Positions 26,492 through 35,598 of a stretch of DNA of 51,614 bases are shown here, one piece after another. This stretch comes from Mycobacteriales bacterium (GTDB lineage Bacteria > Actinomycetota > Actinomycetes > JAFAQI01): assembly GCA_035550055.1 (NCBI GenBank), contig DASZRO010000024.1, positions 1 to 51,614 of the forward strand, read 5' to 3'. The notes below the pieces were generated by a model that saw nothing but the letters and a program-made list of their open reading frames with translations, was not told the DNA's origin and searched no databases. The translations under genes and the position numbers were made by a program. Each line of letters begins with the position of its first letter. The stretch's first letter is position 1.

Positions 26492-28550
26492 GCAGGTGCT
26501 GGTTGAGGAAGGCGACCTGAAGCAGGAGCAGGTACTCGGCCACCGTCTCCTGCGGCGTCATGTGCGTCACGCCGGTCAGTGGGAGCACGCTGTGCGGCCG
26601 GCCCGCCTCGGTGAGCCGCTGCGAGAGCCGCAACGTGTGCGCGGCGAAGACGTTGTCGTCGGCCAGCCCGTGGATGAGCAACAGCGGCCGCGAGAGCGTG
26701 TCAGCGTCGGTGAGCAGTGAGTTCGCGCGGTACGCCGCAGGCTGCGCGTCCGGCGTACCGAGGTAGCGCTCGGTGTAGAAGGTGTCGTAGAGCGCCCAGT
26801 CGGTGACCGGAGCGCCGGCGACGGCCGCGTGAAAGACGTCCGGTCGGCGCAGCACCGCGAGTGCCGCGAGCCAGCCGCCGAACGACCAGCCGCGGATGCC
26901 GACCCGGCTCAGGTCGAGATCCGGCTCGACCTCGGCCGCCGCATGCAACGCGTCCACCTGGTCGTCGAGCACGGGCCCGGCGAAGTCCAGGTGCACCTCG
27001 CGCTCCCACGCCGGGTCACGCCCGGCCATGCCGCGGTTGTCGACGACGAGTACGGCGAACCCCTGGTCGGCGAGCCACTGCGGCTCGAGCCAGGCGGAGC
27101 GAACCGAGAGCACACGCTGCGAGTGCGGCCCGCCGTACGGGTCCATGAGCACCGGCAGCTTCGTCCCCGCGACGTGCTCGCGCGGCAGCACCAAGCCGGC
27201 GCACAGCGACCGGGATCCCAGCCGGAGCATCCGGACCTTCGGCTCGAAGGGCGGTGTCAGCGCCAGCGAGCGCACCTCGACCCGCCTGGCGTCGAAGTGG
27301 ATGTGGGCCTGGCCACCGAACTGGGTCAGGCCGGACTCCACGGTCACCGTCGTGGCGCCGCCGACCAGCGCGCGATGGATGCCGGTGCCGCCGGCCACCT
27401 CGCACACCTGCTCGCCGTCCCACCAGTAGGCGTTGATCGAGGTGGGATCGCCCTTCGACGCGGTGAAGGTCAGCCCACCGCGGTGGACCCCCACGACGTC
27501 GCGGACGTACATGTCGTCGGGCGTGACCCGCCGCGCCCCCACCCACAGGCCGCGGACCCCGGTCACGTCGGCCACCCGCACGAGCTCGTCGCGCCACCAC
27601 ATCGGTACGCCGTCGAAGAGCTCCACCCATGCCGGATCCGAGTCGACGGCAAGCTCAGCCGTCTCACCGGTCTCGACGTCGACCGCCAGGGTGCGGATCT
27701 CCCGCTGGTCACGACTCACCACTGCGAGCAGCGGCGGCCCGCCGGCACTCCAGTGGACCCGGCCGAGGTACGGCGAGCGCTCGCGGTCCCAGACGACCTC
27801 CTGCCTGGAGCCGTCGAGCTGGACGTGCCAGAGCGTCACGTCGACGTCCGCCGTCCCGGCGGCGGGATAGCGCACCGCGGTGGGCTCGCGATCCGGGTGC
27901 GCCGGGTCGGCGATCCACCACTGCGCGACGGGGGCTTCGTCGACCCGCGCCACCAGCAGCGACCGGCCCTCCGGCGCCCACCAGTAGCCGCGGAAGCGGT
28001 TCATCTCCTCCGCCGCGACGAACTCGGCGCGCCCCCACGAGACGGTCGGCGACGGTTCGTCGGCGAGCACCTGCTCGTTCCCGCCGTCGATGTCGACCAC
28101 GCGCACAGCGGCGCCGTCGACGAACGCCACACGCGCACCGGTCGGGTCGGGACGCGGGTCGAAGCACGCGCTGGCGGAGCCGACCTCTCGGATCTCGCCC
28201 GTGTCGACCGTCACGACGCACAGCCGGCCGCCCGCGGCGTAGGCAACCACCCGACCGGAGTCGTCGGCGGCGTACGACACGACACCGGTGGCGCCCTCGC
28301 GCAGTCGTTCGCGGCGAGCGCGCTCGGTAGCGGTCAGCTCGCCGTCGGCGGCCGGGTCGACGACCGGCCGCTCGACGCCGTCGGCCGCATCGACCACCCA
28401 CAGGCCGGTGCGCGGGTCGTCGCCCGCGGCTGCACGCAGGAACAGCACCCGCTCGCCGTCCGCGCAGATCGTGAAGGTGCGCGGCTCACCGAGGGTGAAA
28501 CGCTGCGTCCGCGCCCGTAGCCGCGGGAACGACACGTTGGAGCCGGTCAA
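26475..28550 (-). CDS. S9 family peptidase, dipeptidyl peptidase IV-like
   Basis: A 691-residue serine peptidase. The N-terminal ~430 residues form the DPP IV-type beta-propeller, including FVAAEEMNRFRGYWWAPEG with the Glu181-Glu182 pair that in DPP IV binds the substrate amino terminus. The C-terminal alpha/beta-hydrolase domain has VGIRGWSFGGWLAALAVL with nucleophile Ser556, LIHGLADDNV with Asp, and LTGVTHMTPQE with His663. There is no signal peptide, so it should be cytoplasmic. The start is a TTG overlapping the helD stop (TTGA); a GTG five codons later is an alternative. Translation is therefore probably coupled to helD. Confidence 0.9.
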   Translation of the reverse strand: MTGSNVSFPRLRARTQRFTLGEPRTFTICADGERVLFLRAAAGDDPRTGLWVVDAADGVERPVVDPAADGELTATERARRERLREGATGVVSYAADDSGRVVAYAAGGRLCVVTVDTGEIREVGSASACFDPRPDPTGARVAFVDGAAVRVVDIDGGNEQVLADEPSPTVSWGRAEFVAAEEMNRFRGYWWAPEGRSLLVARVDEAPVAQWWIADPAHPDREPTAVRYPAAGTADVDVTLWHVQLDGSRQEVVWDRERSPYLGRVHWSAGGPPLLAVVSRDQREIRTLAVDVETGETAELAVDSDPAWVELFDGVPMWWRDELVRVADVTGVRGLWVGARRVTPDDMYVRDVVGVHRGGLTFTASKGDPTSINAYWWDGEQVCEVAGGTGIHRALVGGATTVTVESGLTQFGGQAHIHFDARRVEVRSLALTPPFEPKVRMLRLGSRSLCAGLVLPREHVAGTKLPVLMDPYGGPHSQRVLSVRSAWLEPQWLADQGFAVLVVDNRGMAGRDPAWEREVHLDFAGPVLDDQVDALHAAAEVEPDLDLSRVGIRGWSFGGWLAALAVLRRPDVFHAAVAGAPVTDWALYDTFYTERYLGTPDAQPAAYRANSLLTDADTLSRPLLLIHGLADDNVFAAHTLRLSQRLTEAGRPHSVLPLTGVTHMTPQETVAEYLLLLQVAFLNQHLRADDT

Positions 28551-30820
28551 TGCGGGGCGCCGACGAGCGAAGCGGGATCGACCCCGGCGCCAGCCGTGTC
28601 GGCACGCAGCCGGGCCAGTACGTCGGGCAGCTGGTCGGCGTAGACGACGTCGAGCCGCTGGGTCGCACGAGTCAGCGCGACGTAGAGGTCGCGCAGGCCC
28701 CGCTCACCCTCGGCCAGCCACGCCGCGGGCTCGACGACGACGACCGCGTCGAACTCCAGGCCCTTGGCGTCCCCGATCTCGAGGACGGCGATCGGCGCGT
28801 CCAGGCCCGCGGACCCGGTCCCGACCTCTCCCGGGAAGCCCTCGTCGAGCGCTGCCTGCACGGCGGCGAAGTCGCCGCCGGCGGCGAGGACGGCCAGCCG
28901 GCCGTCACCGATGGCCGCCCGAGCCGCGACCACGACGTCCACCACCGTCGCCCCGAGTCCGGCCGCGTCGTCGACCCGGTGCGCTTGCGGCTCGTGCCCC
29001 GCGTCGCGTACCGAGGACGGCGGCGTCGCGGCGGGATCGACGGCAGCGAGTACGTCGGCCGCCACGGCCATGATCTCACTCGGCGTGCGGTAGTTGACGG
29101 TCAGCTCGCGGAGGTCCCAACGCTGCGGCGCGACCGTGTCCAGCGTGTCTGCCCACCGCCGGGTGCCCCACGGCGCGGCGAGCTGGTCGACGTCGCCGAC
29201 CACGGTCATCGAACGCATCGGGCACCGGCGCACCAGCATCCGCCACGCCATCGGCGAGAGCTCCTGCGCCTCGTCGACGATGACGTGACCGAACTCCCAG
29301 TCCGGATCTCCCGCGGCGCGTTCGACGAGGCTGCGCCCGCCCACCCCCGGCGCGCCGAACCGCTCGGCCAGCGCATCCGCGTCGACCTGGCCGCGCAAGC
29401 CGCTGGCGGCGATGACCTCCTGCGCGTACGCCCGTTCCAGCCGGAGGCGGCGACGTTCGGCTGCCGCTCGCAACACTTCTTCCGGATCGCCGAGCAGCGC
29501 CCATGCCTCGTCGAGCAGCGGTACGTCGGCAGGTGTCCAGGGCGCGTCCGGCTCGCGGACGAGCAGCTCCTGCTCACGCCGGCTCAAGATGTCGCGACCG
29601 GCCCGGGCGAGGCCGGCCGGCGTCAACAGGTCGCGGACCAGATCGGCCATCGACAGCCGCGGCCAGCACTCGTCGATGACCGCACGAAACGCATCCGAGC
29701 CCATGACGGTGCGGACCACCCAGCGCTCCGCGGCCAGCTTCGGATCGACGACGGCGAGCTCGCCCATCACGGCGCGCAGCACCGACTTCGCGAAGGCGTA
29801 GCGGGCCCGGTTGTGACGGCGCCGGCTGCGGCGGGTGCGCGCCCGGGCGGCTGCGATCACCGACGGCTCGATGACCAGGTCGTAGTCCTCGACCTCGATC
29901 GTCACCGGTCCGTCCGGCACTCGCTGCCGCGACGCGACCGCGGCCGCGACGACCTGAGCCATCCGTGCGTCCGACTTGATCCGGGCGACCTCGTCCGGCT
30001 CCTTGCCGCGAGCCTCGATCCCGGGGATCAGACCGGACAGCGTCGACAGCAGCACGCCGGTCTCGCCCAGGGAGGGCAACACCTGCTCGATGTAGCGCAG
30101 GAACGTCTGCCCGGGACCGACGACGAGCACGCCGGAGCGCGCCAGCCGTTCCCGGTTGGAATAGAGCAGGTACGCCGCACGATGCAGCGCGACGGCCGTC
30201 TTGCCGGTGCCGGGGCCGCCTTGTACGACGAGGACACCGGTCGGGTCCGCGCGGATGACCCGGTCCTGCTCCGCCTGGATCGTGGCCACGATGTCGCGCA
30301 TCCGGCCGGTCCGGCTCTCGGTGAGCGCCGCCAGCAGCGCGCCGCCCCCGCCGAGGGTCTCGCGGTCGGCGTCGGTCAGCTCCTCGACGTCGAGCACGTC
30401 GTCCTCGACGTCGAGCACCGCTCTCGCGCGGGTGCGCAGGTGCCGCCGGCGCACGACGCCGAGCGGGTCGGCCGGCGTCGCCCGGTAGAACGGCTCCGCG
30501 GCCGGCGCCCGCCAGTCGACCAGCATCGTGTCGTGGCGCTCGTCGGTGAGCCCGATGCGCCCGACGTGCAGCCGCTCGCCCCCGGAGAGGTCCAGCCGAC
30601 CGAAGCACAGGCCCGGCTCCACGGCCTCGAGCTGGGCGAGCCGGTCCTCGTAGAGCGCGGCGAACGCGTCCCGCTCGCTGCGCGCCTGGGGCGTGCCGGA
30701 GGCGCCGCGCCGACGTACCTCGGTCAGCCGATCGCGAGCCTGCTCGCGCAGCTCGTCCAGCCGGCCGTAGAGCTCGTCGACGTGAGCCTGCTCACGCGCG
30801 ACCTCCTGGCTTCGGGACAT
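28547..30820 (-). CDS. helD: HelD-like RNA polymerase-associated ATPase
   Basis: A 757-residue superfamily 1 helicase-like protein. The N-terminal coiled coil (VAREQAHVDELYGRLDELRE) precedes the HelD-specific segment TMLVDWRAPAAEPFYRATP. Walker A is VLVVQGGPGTGKTAVALHR (~201-208). Walker B is HVIVDEAQELSPMAWRML, followed by VVGDVDQLAAPWG and the C-terminal LRDLYVALTRATQRLDVVY. This is the actinobacterial HelD type (HelR), which removes RNA polymerase from DNA or protects it from rifampicin. An ATG at 30820 is used; a GTG five codons upstream is possible. It is divergent from fadE and overlaps the S9 peptidase gene. No rifampicin-associated element is seen upstream. Confidence 0.9.
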   Translation of the reverse strand: MSRSQEVAREQAHVDELYGRLDELREQARDRLTEVRRRGASGTPQARSERDAFAALYEDRLAQLEAVEPGLCFGRLDLSGGERLHVGRIGLTDERHDTMLVDWRAPAAEPFYRATPADPLGVVRRRHLRTRARAVLDVEDDVLDVEELTDADRETLGGGGALLAALTESRTGRMRDIVATIQAEQDRVIRADPTGVLVVQGGPGTGKTAVALHRAAYLLYSNRERLARSGVLVVGPGQTFLRYIEQVLPSLGETGVLLSTLSGLIPGIEARGKEPDEVARIKSDARMAQVVAAAVASRQRVPDGPVTIEVEDYDLVIEPSVIAAARARTRRSRRRHNRARYAFAKSVLRAVMGELAVVDPKLAAERWVVRTVMGSDAFRAVIDECWPRLSMADLVRDLLTPAGLARAGRDILSRREQELLVREPDAPWTPADVPLLDEAWALLGDPEEVLRAAAERRRLRLERAYAQEVIAASGLRGQVDADALAERFGAPGVGGRSLVERAAGDPDWEFGHVIVDEAQELSPMAWRMLVRRCPMRSMTVVGDVDQLAAPWGTRRWADTLDTVAPQRWDLRELTVNYRTPSEIMAVAADVLAAVDPAATPPSSVRDAGHEPQAHRVDDAAGLGATVVDVVVAARAAIGDGRLAVLAAGGDFAAVQAALDEGFPGEVGTGSAGLDAPIAVLEIGDAKGLEFDAVVVVEPAAWLAEGERGLRDLYVALTRATQRLDVVYADQLPDVLARLRADTAGAGVDPASLVGAPH

Positions 30821-30876
30821 CGATCCAGTCTGCACCCCGCCCGGAAACGCGCGAAGAACGGAAGTTGCTTACTCGC

Positions 30877-30894
30877 GGTTACCCGGGGGTAACC
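30877..30894. promoter_or_regulatory. Perfect inverted repeat GGTTACCC-GG-GGGTAACC
   Basis: 8-bp perfect arms with a 2-nt spacer lie in the 150-nt helD/fadE divergent promoter region, about 57 nt from the helD start and 77 nt from the fadE start. It is a candidate operator, for example for a TetR-type regulator of fatty-acid degradation. A related half-site motif recurs 25 bp away. Confidence 0.6.
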
Positions 30895-30902
30895 TTCTCG
30901 TT

Positions 30903-30918
30903 GTTACCGGTGGGTAGC
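30903..30918. promoter_or_regulatory. Second, imperfect repeat GTTACC-N4-GGTAGC
   Basis: The same GTTACC/GGTAAC theme with one mismatch is centred about 25 bp downstream of the perfect palindrome. Two operators of one motif suggest cooperative control of fadE, helD or both. Confidence 0.45.
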
Positions 30919-30970
30919 CCAGCTGGCTGGACACCCAACCCTGCGTCCCGCCACGGGAGTGTGAGCAATC

Positions 30971-32806
30971 ATGGGCCACTACAAGTCGAACCTCCGCGAC
31001 GTCGAGTTCAACCTCTTCGAGGTGCTCGGGCGCGGCGACATCCTCGGGCAGGGCGCGTTCGCCGACCTCGACGTGGACACCGTCAAGTCGATCCTGGACG
31101 AGGTGCGCCGCCTCGCCGAGGGCCCCCTTGCCGACTCGTTCGCCGACGCCGACCGTCACCCGCCGGTGTTCGACCCGGACGCCCACACCGTGACGCTGCC
31201 TGAGTCGTTCAAGAAGTCCTACCGGTCACTGATCGACTCGGGCTGGGACCGGCTCTCGCTCACCGCGGAGCTCGGTGGCCCGGGCCTGCCGCCGTCGTTC
31301 TACTGGGCCGCCGGCGAGATGGTGCTCGGCGCCAACCCGGCGATCCACATGTACGCCGCCGGCCCGTCGTTCGCGCAGATCCTCTACCGCAACGGCAACG
31401 AGACCCAGCGCAAGATCGCCCAGATGATGGTCGACCGCAACTGGGGCGCGACCATGGTCCTGACCGAGCCGGACGCCGGCTCCGACGTCGGCGCCGGGCG
31501 CACCAAGGCGACCCAGCAGCCGGACGGCTCGTGGCACATCGAGGGCGTCAAGCGCTTCATCACCAGCGGCGAGTGGGACGTTCCGGAGAACATCATCCAC
31601 CTGGTGCTGGCTCGCCCCGAAGGTGCCGGGCCGGGCACCAAGGGTCTGTCGCTGTTCGTCGTACCGAAGTTCCACTTCGATCCCGAGACGGGTGAGATCG
31701 GCGAGCGCAACGGCGCCTTCGTCACCAACGTCGAGAAGAAGATGGGCCTGAAGGTGTCGGCGACGTGCGAGCTCACCTTCGGTGAGCACGGCATCCCGGC
31801 GGTGGGCTGGCTCGTCGGCGACGTGCACGACGGCATCGCCCAGATGTTCGAGGTCATCGAGATGGCCCGCATGATGGTCGGCACCAAGGCGATCGCCACG
31901 CTGTCGACCGGCTACCTCAACTCGCTGGAGTTCGCCAAGACTCGCGTCCAGGGCGCCGACCTGACCCAGATGCTCGACAAGGCCGCGCCCCGCGTCACGA
32001 TCTCCCATCACCCCGACGTACGCCGCGCACTGATGCTTCAGAAGGCCTACGCCGAGGGCATGCGGGCGCTCGTGCTGTTCACCGCGAGCCAGCAGGACAC
32101 CGTCCTCGACGCGGCCTCACGTGGGGAGGACGCGACCGAGGCGACGCGGCTCAACGACCTGCTGCTGCCGCTGGTCAAGGGCTGCGGCTCGGAGCGTTCC
32201 TACGAGCTGCTCGGCTCGCAGTCGCTGCAGACGCTCGGCGGCTCGGGGTTCCTTCAGGACTACCCGATCGAGCAGTACATCCGCGACGCGAAGATCGACA
32301 CCCTCTACGAGGGCACGACCGCGATCCAGGGGATGGACCTGTTCTTCCGCAAGATCGTCCGCGACCAGGGCGCCGCGCTCACCGGGCTGTTCGGTCAGAT
32401 CCAGGGCTTCATCGACTCCGAGGCAGGCAACGGCCGGCTGAAGAACGAGCGCGAGCTGCTGGCCAAGGCGCTGGGCGACGTGCAGGGCATGGTCGAGACG
32501 ATGGTCGGCTACCTCACCGCATCGCTCGAGGACTCCCCGTCCATGTACAAGGTGGGGCTCAACACCTCCCGCCTGCTGCTCTCGCTCGGCGACGTCGTCA
32601 TCGGCTGGCTGCTGCTGCGTCAGGCGGAGGTCGCCCTCAACGCCCTGACGGTCGGCGCGGACGGGCGCGACAAGGACTTCTACGAGGGCAAGGTCGTCGC
32701 CGCGAAGTTCTTCGCCCAGACCCGGCTGCCGCTGCTGGCCGCCGAGCGGGTCGTGGTCGAAGGCGCCAACCTCGAGGTCATGGACCTGCCGGAGACCGCC
32801 TTCTAG
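30971..32806 (+). CDS. fadE5: Acyl-CoA dehydrogenase, FadE5-like
   Basis: A 611-residue FAD enzyme of fatty-acid beta-oxidation, the same length as mycobacterial FadE5. The N-terminus [20 protein letters not shown] is a signature of this long-form subfamily. The core has [20 protein letters not shown] (flavin/substrate region), [15 protein letters not shown] and the C-terminal catalytic Glu in [20 protein letters not shown]. An additional C-terminal helical domain ([20 protein letters not shown] onwards) is normal for this type. It reduces FAD and passes electrons to ETF, hence to EtfD encoded at 10383-12620. The promoter contains two palindromic repeats shared with the divergent helD. Confidence 0.93.
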   Translation: MGHYKSNLRDVEFNLFEVLGRGDILGQGAFADLDVDTVKSILDEVRRLAEGPLADSFADADRHPPVFDPDAHTVTLPESFKKSYRSLIDSGWDRLSLTAELGGPGLPPSFYWAAGEMVLGANPAIHMYAAGPSFAQILYRNGNETQRKIAQMMVDRNWGATMVLTEPDAGSDVGAGRTKATQQPDGSWHIEGVKRFITSGEWDVPENIIHLVLARPEGAGPGTKGLSLFVVPKFHFDPETGEIGERNGAFVTNVEKKMGLKVSATCELTFGEHGIPAVGWLVGDVHDGIAQMFEVIEMARMMVGTKAIATLSTGYLNSLEFAKTRVQGADLTQMLDKAAPRVTISHHPDVRRALMLQKAYAEGMRALVLFTASQQDTVLDAASRGEDATEATRLNDLLLPLVKGCGSERSYELLGSQSLQTLGGSGFLQDYPIEQYIRDAKIDTLYEGTTAIQGMDLFFRKIVRDQGAALTGLFGQIQGFIDSEAGNGRLKNERELLAKALGDVQGMVETMVGYLTASLEDSPSMYKVGLNTSRLLLSLGDVVIGWLLLRQAEVALNALTVGADGRDKDFYEGKVVAAKFFAQTRLPLLAAERVVVEGANLEVMDLPETAF

Positions 32807-32940
32807 AGGCGCTCCCCGCGCAACCGCACCGGCCGGCGGGCCGGACGTGCGGGCTCGCCGGTCAGGCTCGACTCGACGCTGACGGCGAACACCAGGCCGG
32901 CCACCACCGCCATGGCCGCCACGAGCAGGAACCAGATCAT
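32803..32940 (-). CDS. Small membrane protein, 45 aa
   Basis: ATG start [20 protein letters not shown], a single hydrophobic helix, followed by a basic Arg/Pro-rich tail ([14 protein letters not shown]). Its stop overlaps the fadE stop tail-to-tail by 3 nt within CTAG. The clear membrane-then-basic pattern supports a real small gene, but no family is recognised and no strong ribosome site is seen. Confidence 0.5.
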   Translation of the reverse strand: MIWFLLVAAMAVVAGLVFAVSVESSLTGEPARPARRPVRLRGERL

Positions 32941-33111
32941 GGGCACATCGTGCGCCGCAGCCACGACAATGCCCATGGCGAAGTTGGGTGGTTTCGGGTA
33001 GTCATCGCCCTGATTGCGGCGAGGCAGTGCCAAAATCGCTGGTCCATCCGGTCGATCCCCACTAGGCCACTCGCTCGTCAAAGGCCGGTCACGGGTTGCC
33101 GAAGCCATGTC

Positions 33112-33960
33112 GTGGCCGAGAACCTGCGCGCCCGACCGCTGTATCTGCTGACAGCGATCCTCACCGTCTGGACGACGGGGCAGTTCTGGCTGTGCCGCAA
33201 CGCCGCTCACACTCTCAACGCCGCCGCTGCGTTCGCCGCCCAGCGGATCGAGACCGAGCACCCCAGCACCTACGTCCGACTCGACGCGATCGGCACCAGC
33301 GTCTGGCTGCGCGCCGGGCTGGAAAGCGTCGCCGCGGTCCTGCTGCCGACGATCGTCGCGGTCTTCCTGGTCGCCGGCGGCCGACGCTGGCTCGCCGCCG
33401 TCGTCGCGGCGTATCCGGCGGCCAATGTGCTCGGCGGGTTCCACGACGGCGCGTCACTCGGGCTGGGCTGGGACCAGCCGACGGCGGTCCAGCTGTGGTT
33501 CACCTACGGCGTCATCGTCGACTCGGCGCTGCTGCTGCTGATCGTCGGGTTGCTGGTGAAGGCGATGCCGGAACGGCCCGAGCCCGGCCCGACGCGGTGG
33601 AACTTCCTGCGTGTCGTGCCGTGCCTGATCGTGCTGGCCGGCTGGTGGGTGACCCGCCATCCCGCCCCGACCGGCCACGACTGGGTGTGGCTCGGCGACG
33701 CCGTCACGTTCACGCTCGTCGCCGCTCTGCTCGCCGACTCCGTCCTCCCGCCCGCCGCCCGTGCGGTGTCGATCGGGCTGGTGCTGCCGCTGGCCACCGG
33801 CACGATCCTCAACGACCTGATCGCGCCCGGACAGATCGGCTTCCCGGCCACCTACTTCGCCCACCACGCGTTGATCGCGATCGGGACCGCGATGTACGTG
33901 ACCGGCGCGCCCAAGGCGTTCAACTGGCTGGTCGGCGCGACGCCTGCTACCGCCACCTGA
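33112..33960 (+). CDS. Multi-pass membrane protein of unknown function
   Basis: A 282-residue protein from a GTG start (VAENLRARPLYLLTAILTVW) with about seven hydrophobic segments. Recognisable features are TTGQFWLCRNAAHTLNAAAA between TM1 and TM2, VWLRAGLESVAAVLLPTIVA, TYGVIVDSALLLLIVGLLVK and a late FAHHALIAIGTAMYVTGAP. Conserved-looking His/Asp residues (GGFHDGAS, FAHHA) sit near membrane borders, but no transport or enzyme motif is recognised. An upstream in-frame extension without hydrophobic character is excluded. It is followed by the L,D-transpeptidase gene on the same strand, 72 nt away. Confidence 0.65.
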   Translation: MAENLRARPLYLLTAILTVWTTGQFWLCRNAAHTLNAAAAFAAQRIETEHPSTYVRLDAIGTSVWLRAGLESVAAVLLPTIVAVFLVAGGRRWLAAVVAAYPAANVLGGFHDGASLGLGWDQPTAVQLWFTYGVIVDSALLLLIVGLLVKAMPERPEPGPTRWNFLRVVPCLIVLAGWWVTRHPAPTGHDWVWLGDAVTFTLVAALLADSVLPPAARAVSIGLVLPLATGTILNDLIAPGQIGFPATYFAHHALIAIGTAMYVTGAPKAFNWLVGATPATAT

Positions 33961-34032
33961 CCGACTTCGACCAATGCTGGGCCAGTGCGCCTTATGGTGA
34001 CGAGTGCGTAGCGTCAGCTCATCGGGAGCGTC

Positions 34033-35598
34033 ATGACCGGCAGGTTTCGCGGCACCGCCGTCGCGGTGTTCGCCCTCGTGCTCTCGGCCACGGCTGTCGG
34101 CACCGCCGCCGCGGACGGCACCGACTTCACGCTGTCGCCCACGTCGGGGCCGGCCGGCACGACGGTCACCATTGACGCCTCCGGGACGACGGCGTTCCCC
34201 GCGCCCACCGACCCCGCTCCCGTGACCCCGAGCGTCGCCTTCAACGGCGTCGCGGCGACCACGGTGACGCTGGTCAGCGCGACCGAGCTGACCGCCGTCG
34301 TACCCGCGACCGCAACGAGCGGGACGGTGACGGCGACGGTCGGTATGACGACCTACACCGGGCCCACCTTCACCGTGACGACCGTCCCCACGCCGCAGCC
34401 GGCGACCTGGGCGGTCGCGATCTCGCGGCAGAGCGTCACGTACGGCGCCAGCACGGTCGTGACGGGCACCCTCACCGATGCGGCCGGCGCCGTCGGCGGC
34501 GTGACGGCCGAGCTGCAACAGTCGACCGGCGCGGGGGCCTGGCTGCCGGCTGCCGGGACGCAGGCAGCCACCACCAACTCCGCCGGCGCGGTGCGGTGGA
34601 CGGTGACGCCGCGACAGAACGAGCGCTACCGCGTCTCATCCCCCGCGACCAGCAACTACCTCGCGGCGGTGAGCCCGCCCGCGTCGGTGGAGATCGTCCC
34701 GGTGCTCACGCTGCACCCGGTCGAGGTCGCCGCCGCCGGGGTGACCTTTCACCTGACCGGCACCGTCCGACCGGCGATCGCGGGCACCCTTCAGTTGCAG
34801 CGACGCAACGGGACGACCTGGCGGCCGGTGGCACAGGCGGGTGCGGGCAGCGGACGGTTCTCCTTCGCCGTCACCCCGACGGTGGTCGGGCCGGTGCGCT
34901 ACCGGGTCGTCGAGGCGGCCAATGCCGAGCACGGTGCCGCCAGCAGCCCAGCGATCCGGATCGAGGTCACGCACGCGCTGCTGCGGTACGGGTCGTCCGG
35001 CGCCGAGGTGCGGGCGCTGCAACGCCGCCTGCGCGAGCTCCACTACGACGTCGGGCCGCCGTCGAGCACGTACGGCTGGGACATGGTCCACGCCGTCACC
35101 GCGTTCGAGAAGGTCCAGGGGATCGCCCGCGACGGGGTCGCCGGCACGCAGACGTGGCGGCGGCTCGACAACCCGAAGGTGCCGCATCTCGAGCACCCGT
35201 ACCCCAACGCGCCGGTCGCGGTCGAGGTCAACCTGACCAAGCAGATCCTGATGATCGCGAAGTACGGCAAGGTGTGGCGCATCCTCGACACGTCCACGGC
35301 CGGCGGCTACACCTACACCGACTCCGCTGGCCTGACCGCGACCGCCATCACACCGACCGGGCACTTCACGATCCGCTACAAGATCGACCACCTCGTGACG
35401 GACACCCTCGGCACGTTGTGGCGTCCGTCGTACTTCAACTACTCAGGCGACGCGATCCACGGCGAAGGCAACACCAACAGCGGCAGCAACGTCCCGCCGT
35501 ACGCCGCGAGCCACGGTTGCGTACGGATCACCGATCTCGCGGTGGACCGCTACTACAACGTGCTCGCGGTCGGTACGCCGGTCTGGATCTACCACTAG
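34033..35598 (+). CDS. Secreted L,D-transpeptidase (YkuD) with IPT/Ig-like and peptidoglycan-binding domains
   Basis: A 521-residue exported cell-wall enzyme that forms or edits 3-3 peptidoglycan cross-links. The signal peptide ends near VGTAAADG. Residues ~33-118 are an IPT/TIG-like domain (LSPTSGPAGTTVTIDASG), and ~125-312 hold two Ig-like beta domains (VTYGASTVVTGTLTDAAGAV). Residues ~318-378 are a PG_binding_1 helical domain (GSSGAEVRALQRRLRELHYD, then FEKVQGIARDGVAGTQTW). The C-terminal YkuD domain has IHGEGN (His476) and AASHGCVRITD with nucleophile Cys496. Its stop overlaps the stop of the cysteine-rich MauA-like gene on the opposite strand. Confidence 0.92.
   Translation: MTGRFRGTAVAVFALVLSATAVGTAAADGTDFTLSPTSGPAGTTVTIDASGTTAFPAPTDPAPVTPSVAFNGVAATTVTLVSATELTAVVPATATSGTVTATVGMTTYTGPTFTVTTVPTPQPATWAVAISRQSVTYGASTVVTGTLTDAAGAVGGVTAELQQSTGAGAWLPAAGTQAATTNSAGAVRWTVTPRQNERYRVSSPATSNYLAAVSPPASVEIVPVLTLHPVEVAAAGVTFHLTGTVRPAIAGTLQLQRRNGTTWRPVAQAGAGSGRFSFAVTPTVVGPVRYRVVEAANAEHGAASSPAIRIEVTHALLRYGSSGAEVRALQRRLRELHYDVGPPSSTYGWDMVHAVTAFEKVQGIARDGVAGTQTWRRLDNPKVPHLEHPYPNAPVAVEVNLTKQILMIAKYGKVWRILDTSTAGGYTYTDSAGLTATAITPTGHFTIRYKIDHLVTDTLGTLWRPSYFNYSGDAIHGEGNTNSGSNVPPYAASHGCVRITDLAVDRYYNVLAVGTPVWIYH

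Noticed and set aside
26829-28520. 563-codon frame antisense to the S9 peptidase
   Set aside because: The peptidase has intact catalytic residues and the antisense frame has shadow composition.
28550-30892. 780-codon frame antisense to helD
   Set aside because: A mirror frame of a high-GC gene. The minus-strand product has complete Walker motifs; the antisense one has none.
30836-30970. Rifampicin-associated element expected upstream of HelR-type genes
   Set aside because: I looked for a GGGGCTTGC..GCAAGCCCC-type palindrome and found none; the palindromes present are GTTACC-based.
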